Made by a program: the position numbers and the translations under genes. From Actinomycetospora sp. (lineage in GTDB: Bacteria; Actinomycetota; Actinomycetes; Mycobacteriales; Pseudonocardiaceae), in the NCBI GenBank assembly GCA_025925615.1, contig JAICLN010000146.1, positions 1-9,533 of the forward strand: DNA of 9,533 bases. Reading direction: 5' to 3'. The notes below the pieces were generated by a model, which saw only the letters and a program-made list of their open reading frames with translations, did no database searches and was not told where the DNA came from. Below are positions 1 through 6,346 of this stretch, one piece after another; the stretch's first letter is position 1; each line of letters begins with the position of its first letter.

Positions 1-34
1 GCCGCTGACCGTGCGGTGATCGTCGGCGCTCTCA

Positions 35-56
35 GATTCGGGCGATCACCCGAATC
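35..56. promoter_or_regulatory. Perfect 8-bp inverted repeat, possible operator
   Basis: GATTCGGG (35-42) and CCCGAATC (49-56) are exact reverse complements around a 6-nt centre. The site lies just upstream of the -10-like hexamer TAGCGT at 65-70, where a -35 element would be expected, and no TTGACA-like box is visible there. A regulator binding site for the flavocytochrome gene is the favoured reading. A terminator of a gene left of the window is the alternative, although no T-run follows. Confidence 0.4.
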
Positions 57-64
57 CAGACCCC

Positions 65-70
65 TAGCGT
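65..70 (+). promoter_or_regulatory. Putative -10 box of a leaderless promoter
   Basis: TAGCGT fits the actinobacterial TANNNT -10 pattern. It is followed by 8 nt and then the GTG at 79, so transcription would start at or next to the start codon. There is no Shine-Dalgarno sequence before any candidate start of this gene, which agrees with a leaderless transcript. No good -35 box is visible. Confidence 0.35.
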
Positions 71-78
71 CCCGACCC

Positions 79-1413
79 GTGCAACCGGCGACGCAGCCTA
101 GATCGAGACGGCAGGCGGTGTGGACGGCGCTCACGGTCCTCGTGCTCGTGGGTCCGGTGGTCCTGACCGCCTGGCGCAGCGAGGGCCGGCCGCTCTCGGT
201 GGCCCTGGTCGCGGTGGGCGTGGTCGCGCTGGTGACGACGGGCGTCGCCATGACCGCCCCGTCGCGGATCCGCGGGCTGACGGCGGCGTTCGGGATCGAC
301 CGGGTCATCGCCGGCCACCGCTGGCTCGGGATCGTCGCGATCGCGGCGGCCCTGATCCACCTGGTGATCGCCGTGGTCCGCTCGCCGAAGCTGCTGAACC
401 CGTTCGCGGCCTCCCTGTCGATCCAGTGGGGGTGGCTGGCGATGGCGGCGATGCTCACGGTCGGGCTGGTCGCCGCGGTGGGACGGCGGTCCGGGCGCCG
501 CTACGAGCTGTGGGCCGGGGTCCACGTCCTGCTCGCCGCCGCCGCGATCGTCCTCGCGGCGCTGCACTTGCTCTGGCTCGGGCACCTCGTGTCCGACCCG
601 GTGCTGCGGCTCGTGCTCTCGGCGCTCGCCCTCGCCCTGCTCGCGGTGCTGTTCCTGCGCTGGGTGTGGCGCCCGCTGTTCTCCGCGAACGGCGCCTACG
701 TCGTCTACGGGGTGCGCCCGGAGGGACCGTCGACCGCCACGCTCGTCCTCGCCCCCGTCCACCTGCACCGGGGGTTGCGTTTTCACCCCGGGCAGTTCGT
801 GTGGCTGCGGCTGCGCCGCTCGGTCCTCGGGACCGAGGAGCACCCCTTCACGATCGCCTCCTCGGCGCGGGTGACCGGGCGGATGGAGCTCACCGTGCGC
901 GACAGCGGGGACTTCTCGGCGACCCTCGCGGCCTTGCCGACCGGCGCCCGCGTCTGGCTCGACGGCCCGCACGGGGCGTTCACCTCCGCCCCGGAGGCGC
1001 CCGGGCTGGTGCTGGTCGCCGGCGGGGTGGGGATCACGCCGATGATGTCGATGCTGCGCACGCTCGCCGAGAGCGGGGACGGTCGCACCCACCGCCTCGT
1101 CGTCGCGCAGCGCCCCGACGAGCCGCTCTTCGAGCCCGAACTGGCCTCGCTCGCCCGCCGTCTCGACCTGCACGTGACCCGGACCGCAGGACGGCGGGTG
1201 GACGCGCCGATGCTCCACGGCGTGCTGCCGCCCGAGCCGGTGCGCCACCGGCTCGACTACTTCGTCTGCGGCTCGCCCTCGCTGCTCGCCGGCTCGCTCG
1301 CGGCCCTCGAACAGCTCGGCGTCCCGGCCGAGCGGGTGAACACCGAGCAGTTCGGCTGGTCGGGCCCGCTGCCGATCGGCGGACCGGACCGTCGGCGCAC
1401 CGACGCGGGCTGA
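79..1413 (+). CDS. Ferric-reductase-like transmembrane flavocytochrome (FAD/NAD(P)H oxidoreductase)
   Basis: This 444-residue membrane protein has an N-terminal multi-helix b-type haem domain and a C-terminal cytoplasmic FAD/NAD(P)H reductase domain, the plan of ferric reductases and NADPH oxidases. Electrons would pass from NAD(P)H through FAD and two haems across the membrane; the acceptor (ferric chelate, oxygen or another) cannot be read from sequence. Two helices each carry a His pair with the classic H-X13-H spacing: H80/H94 and H149/H163. The FAD motif HPFTIAS is at 255-261, the nucleotide loop GGVGITP at 315-321 and the terminal CGSP motif at 397-400. The frame is open back to the window edge, with a GTG at 16, but codons between 16 and 110 include AGA, CTA and TCA, rare in the rest of the gene, and a palindrome lies there. 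GTG 79 fits a leaderless start; GTG 118 is the other option. The family call is firm, the start is not. Confidence 0.85.
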   Translation: MQPATQPRSRRQAVWTALTVLVLVGPVVLTAWRSEGRPLSVALVAVGVVALVTTGVAMTAPSRIRGLTAAFGIDRVIAGHRWLGIVAIAAALIHLVIAVVRSPKLLNPFAASLSIQWGWLAMAAMLTVGLVAAVGRRSGRRYELWAGVHVLLAAAAIVLAALHLLWLGHLVSDPVLRLVLSALALALLAVLFLRWVWRPLFSANGAYVVYGVRPEGPSTATLVLAPVHLHRGLRFHPGQFVWLRLRRSVLGTEEHPFTIASSARVTGRMELTVRDSGDFSATLAALPTGARVWLDGPHGAFTSAPEAPGLVLVAGGVGITPMMSMLRTLAESGDGRTHRLVVAQRPDEPLFEPELASLARRLDLHVTRTAGRRVDAPMLHGVLPPEPVRHRLDYFVCGSPSLLAGSLAALEQLGVPAERVNTEQFGWSGPLPIGGPDRRRTDAG

Positions 1414-1450
1414 CCAGGAGCCGATCCGGGCCACCCGGCACGCTGGTGGG

Positions 1451-2074
1451 GTGATCGCCGCGACGGGTGCCGGGGTCCGGCGCTACGTCGTCGCCGGACC
1501 GTGGACCGTCGGCTACCTCGTGGTGCTCCTGGCCGTGCACGCCGGGATGTCCTGGTCCGACCCGGCGGCGTTCGTGGCCTGGGCGAGCACGAACGTCACG
1601 AACCTCGGGGCCCACCCGGTCGGTGCGCTCGTCGCGAGCGCGCTGATCGTCAACGGCCCGCTGCTCGACCCCGGCACCCTGATCACGCTGTGGCTCGGGG
1701 TGGGGGTGGCGCTGTGGTGCGTGGAGGCCCGGCACGGCCCGGTGCGCGCGGCGGTGGTGTTCCTGGCCGGGCACGTCGGCGCAACGCTGCTGGTCCTGCC
1801 GGTGATCCTCGCGGCGATCCGCGCGGGCCGGTATCCCGTGGAGGTCCGGACCGCGGTCGACGTCGGGATCAGCTACGGAGCGCAGGCGGCCCTCGCGGCC
1901 GCCCTCGTCGCGCTGCCGCGGTGGGCGTGGGCGCCGTGGGTGGTCTTCGTGGTGGGCTGGCCGCTGCTCGACGCGGACTGGTCCGGGCTGCTGCCCGACT
2001 TCACGACGGTCGGGCACCTCATCGCGGCGGCCATCGGGTTCGCGCTCGCCGCCACGCTGCTCAGTTCGCCCTGA
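1451..2074 (+). CDS. Rhomboid-like intramembrane protein, possible serine protease
   Basis: This is a 207-residue, strongly hydrophobic protein with about six membrane segments, the usual size of the actinobacterial rhomboid-like family. Rhomboids cut substrates inside the membrane with a Ser/His dyad. A GxSxG motif (GISYG, 139-143) places a serine at S141 in one helix. A His at H189 lies in GHLIAAAIG in the last helix, like the conserved His-containing helix of GlpG-type rhomboids, where the dyad is similarly spaced. An early NLGAHP segment (51-56) resembles the helix 2 loop region. The gene starts at a GTG 37 nt after the flavocytochrome stop; there is no convincing ribosome binding site (AGGAG at 1416-1420 is too far), and no other start in this frame lies between. 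It is probably co-transcribed with the gene before it. Proteolytic activity and substrates are unknown, and many members of this family are not tested. Confidence 0.7.
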   Translation: MIAATGAGVRRYVVAGPWTVGYLVVLLAVHAGMSWSDPAAFVAWASTNVTNLGAHPVGALVASALIVNGPLLDPGTLITLWLGVGVALWCVEARHGPVRAAVVFLAGHVGATLLVLPVILAAIRAGRYPVEVRTAVDVGISYGAQAALAAALVALPRWAWAPWVVFVVGWPLLDADWSGLLPDFTTVGHLIAAAIGFALAATLLSSP

Positions 2075-2084
2075 CAGGCTGTGC

Positions 2085-2116
2085 GTGCGTTCCCGTGCCC
2101 AGAGACGGGAACGCAC
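2085..2116 (+). promoter_or_regulatory. Strong 12-bp hairpin in the rhomboid-poxB gap
   Basis: GTGCGTTCCCGT (2085-2096) and ACGGGAACGCAC (2105-2116) pair perfectly around an 8-nt loop. After one mismatch three more pairs follow (2081-2083 with 2118-2120). It begins 10 nt after the rhomboid-like stop and ends 10 nt before the poxB Shine-Dalgarno sequence at 2127-2130. There is no T-run. It could terminate the upstream transcript, act as an attenuator or stability element in the poxB leader, or be a DNA operator. Confidence 0.6.
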
Positions 2117-2138
2117 ACACGAGAGCGGAGCTCGAACC

Positions 2139-3899
2139 GTGGCAACCACCGTGGCCGACCAGCTCGTCGAGGTCCTCGCCCAGGCCGGGGTCCGGCGCAT
2201 CTACGGGCTGGTCGGCGACAGCCTCAACCCGATTGTCGACGCCGTCCGGCGCTCCGGCGGGTCGGAGCAGGGCGGGATCGACTGGATCCACGTGCACAAC
2301 GAGGAGGCGGCTGCCCTGGCCGCGTCGGCCGAGGCGCAGCTCACCGGGCAGCTCGCGGTCTGCGCGGGCAGCTGCGGGCCGGGCAACACCCACCTCGTCA
2401 ACGGGCTCTACGACGCGCACCGCTCCGGCGCCCCGGTGCTGGCGATCGCCTCGCACATCCCGTCGGTCCAGATCGGCACGAACTACTTCCAGGAGACCCA
2501 CCCGACGGCGTTGTTCGCCGAGTGCTCGTCGTGGGTCGAGCTGATCTCGGCCGCGGCCCAGATGCCGCGCCTGCAGCGGATCGCGATGCAGACCGCGCTG
2601 GCCGACGGCGGGGTGTCGGTGATGGTCGTGCCCGGCGATGTCTCGGCGGAGCCCGCCGCCCACCCGACGGGCACCGGCGACCTCGTCGCCCCGTCCTCGG
2701 TCGTCGTCCCCGCCCGCGACCGCGTCGAGGCGCTCGCCGCGCGCGTCGACCGCGCCGAGACGGTGACGTTGTTCGTCGGCGCCGGTGCCCGCGACGCGCG
2801 GACGGAGGTGCTCGAGCTCGCCGAGAAGATCAAGGCGCCCGTCGGGCACTCGCTCGGCGGCAAGGAGTGGATCCAGCACGACAACCCGTACGACGTCGGG
2901 ATGAGCGGGCTGCTCGGGTACGGCGCCTGCTACGAGGCCTCCCACGAGGCCGACCTGCTCGTGCTGCTCGGCACCGACTTCCCCTACGCCGGGTTCCTGC
3001 CGCAGGCCCACACCGTGCAGGTCGACCGCGACGGCCGGCACCTCGGGCGGCGCTCGGTCCTCGACCTCGGGGTGGAGGGCGACGTCGGCGAGACCCTGCG
3101 GATGCTGCTGCCGCTGATCACCGAGACGACCGACCGGACGTTCCTCGACCGGATGCTGTCCCACCACGCCGACGCGCTCGAGCACGTGGTGGAGGCCTAC
3201 ACGGCCAAGGTCTCCGAGCGGACCCCGATCCACCCGGAGTACGTCGCGGACGTGCTCGACGACGAGCTGGCCGACGACGCCGTCGTCACCGTCGACACCG
3301 GCATGTGCAACGTGTGGGCGGCGCGCTACATCAGCCCGACCGGGCGGCGGCGCATCCTCGGCTCCTTCCGCCACGGCACGATGGCGAACGCGCTCCCCCA
3401 CGCCATCGGCGCGGCCACCGCGTTCCCCGGGCGGCAGGTGGTGTCGATGTCCGGCGACGGCGGGCTCACCATGCTGATGGGCGAGCTGCTCACCGCGGCG
3501 GAGCACGACCTGGACCTCACCGTGGTCGCCTTCAACAACGGCGCGCTCGGGATGATCCGGCTCGAGATGATGGTCGCGGGCTACCCGTCGTTCCAGACCG
3601 ACCACGGGCCGGCCGACCTCGGCGGCATCGCCCGCGCCGCCGGGCTGCACGCCGTCAGCGTCTCGGACCCCCGCGAGCTCCGGACGTCGTTGCGCGAGGC
3701 GCTGGCCCACCGCGGACCCTCACTGGTGGACGTGCGCACCGACCCCGACGCGCTGTCGATCCCGCCGCACATCACCGCCGAGCAGGTCCGCGGGTTCGCC
3801 CTGGCGGGCATGCGGACGGTGCTCGCCGGCGGCGTCGGCAAGATGGCGACGCTGGCCCGCGCGAACCTGCGCTCGGTTCCCCGGCATCCGCTCCGATAG
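2139..3899 (+). CDS. poxB: Pyruvate dehydrogenase (quinone) / pyruvate oxidase, ThDP- and FAD-dependent
   Basis: This 586-residue peripheral membrane flavoenzyme should decarboxylate pyruvate to acetate and CO2, passing electrons through FAD to membrane quinone. E. coli PoxB is 572 residues and co-linear. The N-terminal pyrimidine-binding domain has the ThDP-activating Glu E55 in HNEEAAALA, followed by the family signatures CAGSCGPGN and GTNYFQETHP. The C-terminal domain has the Mg/ThDP motif with G439-D440-G441 and N466-N467. The last 30 or so residues (RGFALAGMRTVLAGG onward) match the region that in E. coli PoxB forms the lipid-activated membrane-binding tail. GTG 2139 was chosen because GGAG at 2127-2130 is 8 nt upstream and homology begins there; the 18 upstream in-frame codons lie in the hairpin. 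Other ThDP enzymes such as acetolactate synthase are less likely given these signatures. Confidence 0.92.
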   Translation: MATTVADQLVEVLAQAGVRRIYGLVGDSLNPIVDAVRRSGGSEQGGIDWIHVHNEEAAALAASAEAQLTGQLAVCAGSCGPGNTHLVNGLYDAHRSGAPVLAIASHIPSVQIGTNYFQETHPTALFAECSSWVELISAAAQMPRLQRIAMQTALADGGVSVMVVPGDVSAEPAAHPTGTGDLVAPSSVVVPARDRVEALAARVDRAETVTLFVGAGARDARTEVLELAEKIKAPVGHSLGGKEWIQHDNPYDVGMSGLLGYGACYEASHEADLLVLLGTDFPYAGFLPQAHTVQVDRDGRHLGRRSVLDLGVEGDVGETLRMLLPLITETTDRTFLDRMLSHHADALEHVVEAYTAKVSERTPIHPEYVADVLDDELADDAVVTVDTGMCNVWAARYISPTGRRRILGSFRHGTMANALPHAIGAATAFPGRQVVSMSGDGGLTMLMGELLTAAEHDLDLTVVAFNNGALGMIRLEMMVAGYPSFQTDHGPADLGGIARAAGLHAVSVSDPRELRTSLREALAHRGPSLVDVRTDPDALSIPPHITAEQVRGFALAGMRTVLAGGVGKMATLARANLRSVPRHPLR

Positions 3900-3901
3900 A
3901 T

Positions 3902-3918
3902 GGGCGCGCTCCGCGCCT
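3902..3918 (+). terminator. Possible poxB terminator hairpin
   Basis: GGCGCG (3903-3908) and CGCGCC (3912-3917) pair around a 3-nt CTC loop, with a G-T pair outside, only 3 nt after the poxB stop. No T-run follows, as is common in G+C-rich actinobacteria. The same GGYGCG...CGCGCC theme recurs right after the stops at 5049 and 7087. Confidence 0.4.
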
Positions 3919-3985
3919 CCCGGCACGATTCCGACATCGGATCTCCCTTTCGGCGAGAGCGCCGCACCTCCCCGTAACAATGATT
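3919..3985. other. Non-coding stretch between poxB hairpin and structured leader
   Basis: This segment is visibly less G+C-rich than its flanks and shows no gene. It holds a small palindrome TCCGA-CA-TCGGA (3930-3941), a 5-bp hairpin CGGCG/CGCCG (3951-3955 with 3960-3964), and TAACAA at 3975-3980, a weak -10 candidate that would start transcription near 3987, at the first base pairs of the folded leader. No matching -35 box was found, so the lyase promoter is not settled. Confidence 0.35.
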
Positions 3986-4143
3986 CCCCGGGCGCCGATC
4001 CGTGATGGACGCGGCACCTCCGTCCCGGAGTTGTCGCACTCCATTCACGGACAGCACCGGGGCCAGCGGGGGTGGGCCTGGCTCGATGCGGACGGAAATC
4101 GCGGTCTGGCAAGAGGCAGATCCGCGAGCCCGTTCCGGGGAGG
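3986..4143 (+). promoter_or_regulatory. Candidate structured 5' leader RNA (three-way junction, RBS-covering switch)
   Basis: Seen directly: TCCGTGA (3999-4005) pairs with TCACGGA (4045-4051), enclosing two back-to-back hairpins, GGACG/CGTCC (4007-4011 with 4021-4025) and GGAGT/ACTCC (4027-4031 with 4038-4042). Junction linkers are only 1, 1 and 2 nt. An outer helix CCCCGG/CCGGGG (3986-3991 with 4057-4062) closes it across an internal loop. A second domain pairs GGCTCG (4080-4085) with CGAGCC (4125-4130), then CGGA with TCCG (4089-4092 with 4121-4124). CCGGGG occurs again at 4135-4140 inside the ribosome binding site, and TCCCCGG (3985-3991) can pair with CCGGGGA (4135-4141) instead. This has the logic of a translational riboswitch. 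No known class was recognised; the ydaO/c-di-AMP and GEMM signatures are absent. Chance pairing is a real risk in G+C-rich DNA. Confidence 0.4.
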
Positions 4144-4149
4144 AAGAGA

Positions 4150-5049
4150 ATGAGCGTACGTGTGCGACCCCGATGGGCCTTGGTGGTCCTGCTGACCGCG
4201 TCGGCTGTCCTGGTCTCGTGGACCGGCGCCGCGCAGGCCGCGGCCGGCCTGGTGTGGCAGTCGGACTTCACCGGCAGCGGGTTCACCGCCTTCAAGTCGA
4301 CGCCCTGGAACAACGTGGGGGCCGCGGCCCCGGTCCTCGTGACCAGCACGGTGAACGCCCCGGCGAAGGCCGCACGGTTCACCGTCCCGGGCGGCGGCAC
4401 GCGCTCGGAGATCGAACCGAACGTCGTCAACTTCACCGAGGGGTCCGACTACTACTTCGGGGACTCCTTCACCCTGCCCGCGACGTTCCCGGTCAACGAG
4501 ACCAGCTGGCAGGTCATCACGCAGTGGAAGAACGCCGACAACGGCTCCCCGCCGGTCGAGCTCAAGATCGGGCACGGGAACGTGATCCTCGACGGCGGGT
4601 ACGGCTACCCGAGCGGCCCCGCGGGCAGCAAGTACTGGACGCAGACCCTCGCGCCGGCGACGACCGCCCAGCAGACGACGGTCGTGCTGCACATCCACTT
4701 CTCGTCCAACCCGACCCTCGGCAGCATCGACGCCTGGGTCGGCGGGACGCAGGTCCTCACCAACTACCACCCGGTCAGCGGCACCCTCTACCCGACGGCG
4801 AAGAAGACCAAGGCCTCGGCCACCCAGGCGAAGGCCCAGCGGAACGCGCTGGCGAAGACGCCCCAGCCCAAGGACACCCCGAAGGAGCCCGCCGCCTCGA
4901 CCGACACGGTCGTCACGGCGTCGACGACGTCGTCCCAGTACAACTACTGGAAGATGGGGATGTACCGCGACAGCACCCTGACCTCGACCGCGACGTACGA
5001 CATCGAGAGCACGCGACTGGCGACCACGTACGCCGCCGCGGCCGGGTAG
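4150..5049 (+). CDS. Secreted polysaccharide-lyase-like protein (heparin lyase I-like fold)
   Basis: This 299-residue protein has a clear signal peptide: RVRPRW, a hydrophobic core at 9-24, and AQA ending at residue 30. The mature part resembles the concanavalin-like jelly-roll polysaccharide lyase family (heparin lyase I / glucuronan lyase type), which cleaves uronic-acid polymers by beta-elimination. Supporting motifs, in order, are RSEIEP (85-90), YYFGDSFTLP, SWQVITQWKN (119-128), ELKIGHG with H142, LHIHF with H181/H183, and YWKMGMYRD (266-274). Between strands, residues about 216-262 form a Lys/Ala/Thr/Pro-rich insertion unlike the rest. ATG 4150 is chosen because GGGGAGGAAG (4137-4146) precedes it and the signal peptide starts there. 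The gene stands alone after a structured leader. The substrate is unknown, and a non-enzymatic carbohydrate-binding relative is possible. Confidence 0.62.
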   Translation: MSVRVRPRWALVVLLTASAVLVSWTGAAQAAAGLVWQSDFTGSGFTAFKSTPWNNVGAAAPVLVTSTVNAPAKAARFTVPGGGTRSEIEPNVVNFTEGSDYYFGDSFTLPATFPVNETSWQVITQWKNADNGSPPVELKIGHGNVILDGGYGYPSGPAGSKYWTQTLAPATTAQQTTVVLHIHFSSNPTLGSIDAWVGGTQVLTNYHPVSGTLYPTAKKTKASATQAKAQRNALAKTPQPKDTPKEPAASTDTVVTASTTSSQYNYWKMGMYRDSTLTSTATYDIESTRLATTYAAAAG

Positions 5050-5060
5050 GTGCGCCCCGC

Positions 5061-5126
5061 ATCGCGCCGCTGAGGGCTGAGGCAGCACGAGGAACGAGTG
5101 CTGCCTCAGCCTCGGCTCGGCGCGAT
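5061..5126. terminator. Nested bidirectional hairpin between convergent genes
   Basis: GCTGAGGCAGCAC (5076-5088) pairs perfectly with GTGCTGCCTCAGC (5098-5110) over a 9-nt loop. ATCGCGCCG (5061-5069) pairs perfectly with CGGCGCGAT (5118-5126) outside an internal loop. The outer right arm runs into the stop codon of the minus-strand gene. The symmetry and position between two converging genes fit a bidirectional terminator. No T-run is present on either strand. Confidence 0.7.
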
Positions 5127-6193
5127 CAGCTGGCGTCGGACAGCCACTTGTGCAGCTTGGGCTTCGTGTAGGCGGTGACGGCGGCGGCGAGCGCCTCGTC
5201 GGCGGCCGTGCGGCGGGCCCGGGCCTCGGCGTGCAGCACGCCGTAGGTGAAGCTCGGCTCACCGGCGCGGTGGGCGAGGTCGGCGAGGTCGACGAGCCAG
5301 TGGGCCACCGCCTCGCTGCGGCGCCGCTGCTCGAGCGCCCCGACGAGCGCGTCGGCGGCGTCGGACAGCTTGCGGGCCTGCTTGCCCAGCGCTCCGCGGG
5401 TGACTCGGGCCGTCGTCGCGACCGTGTGGGCCGCCGTCGCGACCGGACCCAGCTGCGGCTCCCCCACGCGGTCCGACCCCCGCGCCTCCGCGACCGCCGT
5501 GTCGGCCGCCTCGCGGGCCGCGGCGTCGGCGTCGGCGAGCGCGCGGGCGAGGACGCGGCCGGCGTGCTTCGGCTTGCGGCCCCCGATCGGGGCGGTGAGC
5601 ACCAACTGGTCGGCGTGGGCGAGCAGGCTCGTCCACTCCGGCTGGGCGAGCATCGAGGCGACGGCGTCGCGGCACTCGCGGGTGCGCGAGGCGACGACGA
5701 TCCCGACCCGGGCCTCGACCGGGCCCTGGCGCAGGGTCGGGTCGAGGTCCTCGACGAGCTCCTCGAGCACGTCGACGGTGCCGTCGAGGGCACGGGCCTC
5801 CTCGACGGTCGAGCGCGCCCACGCCAGCTCGGCACGCAGCGCCGGGAGCTCGCCGCCCTCGATGAGCGACGCGAACCCGGTGACCACGGCCTCCAGGTCG
5901 GCCAGCGTCTCCGCCAGCCGCTCGACGTCCGGGCCGTCGGCCGCCGAGCCGAGCGTGGGCTCGTCGTCGTCGGGCGTCTCGTCCTCGGTGGCCGGCACGG
6001 TCACCGACGAGCCGCCGTCGGCGCCGAAGCCGGGGCCCCCGGTGCCCTTGCCGTCGCGGCCCGCGGTGCCCGCCTCGGCGTCGTCGACGCTCGGGGTGGG
6101 ATCGGTGTCGGGCTCGACGGCGGCGTGGAGGGCAGCGACCCGCTCGCGGATCGCGGCGAGGACGAGGGTGGATGCGGTCACGGTCTTCGACAC
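5126..6193 (-). CDS. Unrecognised soluble helical protein with acidic linker
   Basis: The 355-residue product has no signal peptide or membrane segment, and I do not recognise the family. Residues 1-27 form a short helix (ASTLVLAAIRERVAALHAAV). Residues about 28-88 are a Gly/Asp/Thr/Pro-rich acidic, probably disordered linker. From about 89 to the end it is Ala/Glu/Arg/Leu-rich and largely helical, apart from a region around ARVGIVVASRT and LVLTAPIGGRKPKHAG that may form strands. The C-terminus (TKPKLHKWLSDAS) is basic. Third-position G+C bias supports real coding. The frame stays open further upstream into the SDR gene, but GTG 6193 begins the helix and leaves a normal divergent gap of 153 nt. 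TACACC, 7 nt upstream on this strand, could be a weak leaderless -10; no Shine-Dalgarno is seen. GTG 6181 is another possible start. Confidence 0.65.
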   Translation of the reverse strand: MSKTVTASTLVLAAIRERVAALHAAVEPDTDPTPSVDDAEAGTAGRDGKGTGGPGFGADGGSSVTVPATEDETPDDDEPTLGSAADGPDVERLAETLADLEAVVTGFASLIEGGELPALRAELAWARSTVEEARALDGTVDVLEELVEDLDPTLRQGPVEARVGIVVASRTRECRDAVASMLAQPEWTSLLAHADQLVLTAPIGGRKPKHAGRVLARALADADAAAREAADTAVAEARGSDRVGEPQLGPVATAAHTVATTARVTRGALGKQARKLSDAADALVGALEQRRRSEAVAHWLVDLADLAHRAGEPSFTYGVLHAEARARRTAADEALAAAVTAYTKPKLHKWLSDAS

Positions 6194-6333
6194 GTGTGGA
6201 GGTGTACCCCACCCGGCGTCCGGATGATCGGCACGGGGAGCACCGATCCGACAACGTTCACGGCGCGCCGCCGGGCGCACCCGGTGGGCAGGGCACTCCG
6301 TGGCATGTGAACGGGTGTGGTCGTCGGAGCGGC
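6194..6333. other. Divergent intergenic region
   Basis: This gap separates the minus-strand unknown gene from the SDR. It has an imperfect hairpin, CGG-bulge-ATCGG (6221-6231) with CCGATCCG (6243-6250), and a 7-bp inverted repeat CGTTCAC/GTGAACG (6255-6261 with 6307-6313) 45 nt apart. Either could be regulatory, but neither matches an operator I know. No small gene was found. Confidence 0.35.
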
Positions 6334-6339
6334 CAGAAT
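6334..6339 (+). promoter_or_regulatory. Putative -10 box of leaderless SDR promoter
   Basis: CAGAAT matches TATAAT at four of six positions and is followed by 7 nt and the ATG at 6347. The only GGAG upstream (6326-6329) is 17 nt away, too far for a usual ribosome binding site, so a leaderless transcript is the better explanation. Confidence 0.45.
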
Positions 6340-6346
6340 CGTCCCC

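Noticed and set aside
16..78. Upstream GTG start for the flavocytochrome gene, or a frame entering from before the window
   Set aside because: The stretch carries a perfect palindrome and rare codons and lacks a ribosome binding site; a later start is favoured, though an upstream one is not excluded.
64..1434. Long open frames antisense to or overlapping the flavocytochrome gene
   Set aside because: Their products are Arg/Pro/Gly/His-rich without any motif, as expected from open antisense frames in very G+C-rich coding DNA; the plus-strand gene has clear family motifs.
2061..3710. Long antisense frame over poxB, and long alternative plus-strand frame 2081-4153
   Set aside because: Both are low-complexity Arg/Gly/Asp-rich translations over a well-conserved PoxB sequence; codon-position bias supports only the poxB frame.
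3900..4149. Known riboswitch classes (ydaO/c-di-AMP, GEMM/c-di-GMP, cobalamin) in the lyase leader
   Set aside because: The conserved core strings I remember for these classes are not present in the right order; an Rfam covariance search would settle it.
3980..4153. 57-codon upstream ORF whose TGA overlaps the lyase ATG (ATGA)
   Set aside because: The ATGA overlap is tempting for translational coupling, but there is no ribosome binding site, the codons (AGA, AAT, ATT) are unlike neighbouring genes, and the same bases are better explained as structured leader RNA.
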